Assembly: GCA_030148625.1 (NCBI GenBank)
Contig: JASBTC010000182.1
Coordinates: forward strand, 1-31,793
Direction: 5' to 3'
DNA from: Sphingobium sp.
GTDB taxonomy: Bacteria > Pseudomonadota > Alphaproteobacteria > Sphingomonadales > Sphingomonadaceae
DNA: 31,793 nt
The translations under genes and the position numbers were made by a program. Shown one piece after another: positions 31,592 through 31,793 of this stretch (its first letter is position 1; every line of letters begins with the position of its first letter). The notes below the pieces were generated by a model. It had not been told where the DNA came from. It did not search any database and saw only the letters and a list, made by a program, of their open reading frames with translations.

Positions 31592-31793
31592 CACCGCAGC
31601 GGTGGACCACATCGGTTCCTGCAGCGGTCGCAAAAAACAGGATGCCCGGTCAGCCCCGGTAAAAGGGGAGAGGTCAGGCGTCCGCGTTTTTTTGGCTCTT
31701 TGACATTGTCGGTTTAGATGAAGGGACATGTGGGCGGCGGCCCCGGGTCCGACGTTCAAGGCGTCGGGTGCTCGGTTAAATTAGCCGTTCCTA
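31592..31793 (+). other. rRNA operon leader with boxA; 16S gene expected beyond the window
   Basis: GGCTCTTTGACATTG (31694-31708) matches the boxA antitermination site seen before 16S genes (E. coli boxA TGCTCTTTAACA). Sequence after it (GAAGGGACATGTGGGCGG) recalls sphingomonad rRNA leaders. A hairpin CCGACG/CGTCGG lies at 31749-31767. The 16S 5' end itself is not in the window. Confidence 0.7.

Overview
The window looks like a chromosome segment of an alphaproteobacterium of the family Sphingomonadaceae (Sphingomonas-like). The reasons are high GC, strong G/C third-position bias, the runs pyrE-pdxJ-acpS-lepB and hisS-prfA-prmC-DUF4167, an Atm1-type exporter whose sequence strongly recalls Novosphingobium NaAtm1, and an rRNA-type promoter and leader at the right edge. 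I see no phage, insertion sequence, CRISPR array or tRNA. Most of the window is core genome, so novelty is more likely in non-coding repeats and a few odd genes.

Layout. 1-554: start of coxB (minus), divergent from a plus-strand run pyrE, pdxJ, acpS, lepB and an AI-2E/PerM-family membrane protein (745-4490), largely joined by 4-nt overlaps. 4491-4970: repeats and a symmetric terminator. 4971-5807: FKBP isomerase and rpsU (minus). 6034-9555: class II aldolase/adducin protein, DODA-type dioxygenase (minus), an orphan IorA-like [2Fe-2S] subunit, and an Arg/Asp-rich RcnB-family secreted protein. 9648-11464 (minus): a membrane-anchored regulator-like gene split by a -1 frameshift exactly at CCCTTTC. 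11465-12196: gene-free and relatively AT-rich, with repeated TAACGG. 12197-12457: small unknown protein. 12601-16330: Atm1-like exporter and recQ. 16505-19666 (minus): DUF1345 membrane protein, M61 peptidase, inorganic pyrophosphatase. 19717-23951: hisS-prfA-prmC, then DUF4167 with its own promoter and a leader of about 200 nt. 24026-28552: OprP-like porin and two adjacent DUF4139 proteins. 28658-29331 (minus): thioesterase and a small membrane protein. 29409-29837: CBS protein. 29986-31458 (minus): polysaccharide flippase. 31557-31793: promoter and boxA leader of an rRNA operon whose 16S gene should start just beyond the window.

How the genes relate. PrfA and its methyltransferase PrmC are translationally coupled. 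PdxJ (vitamin B6), AcpS (acyl carrier protein activation) and LepB (signal peptide removal) are housekeeping. The porin, RcnB-like protein, M61 peptidase and DUF4139 proteins all have export signals and make up an envelope-directed set.

The most interesting observations are: (1) the CCCTTTC frameshift joining a cytoplasmic DNA-binding-like domain to a membrane/TPR half; (2) a 115-nt palindromic element present twice, each time directly after a stop codon at a convergent junction, with two compensatory base-pair changes between copies; (3) a shared TTTAGATAGGG box at the same distance from two ATGs, suggesting leaderless mRNAs; (4) a G8 tract inside the porin gene; (5) a TonB-box-like segment next to a polyproline tract in a DUF4139 protein.
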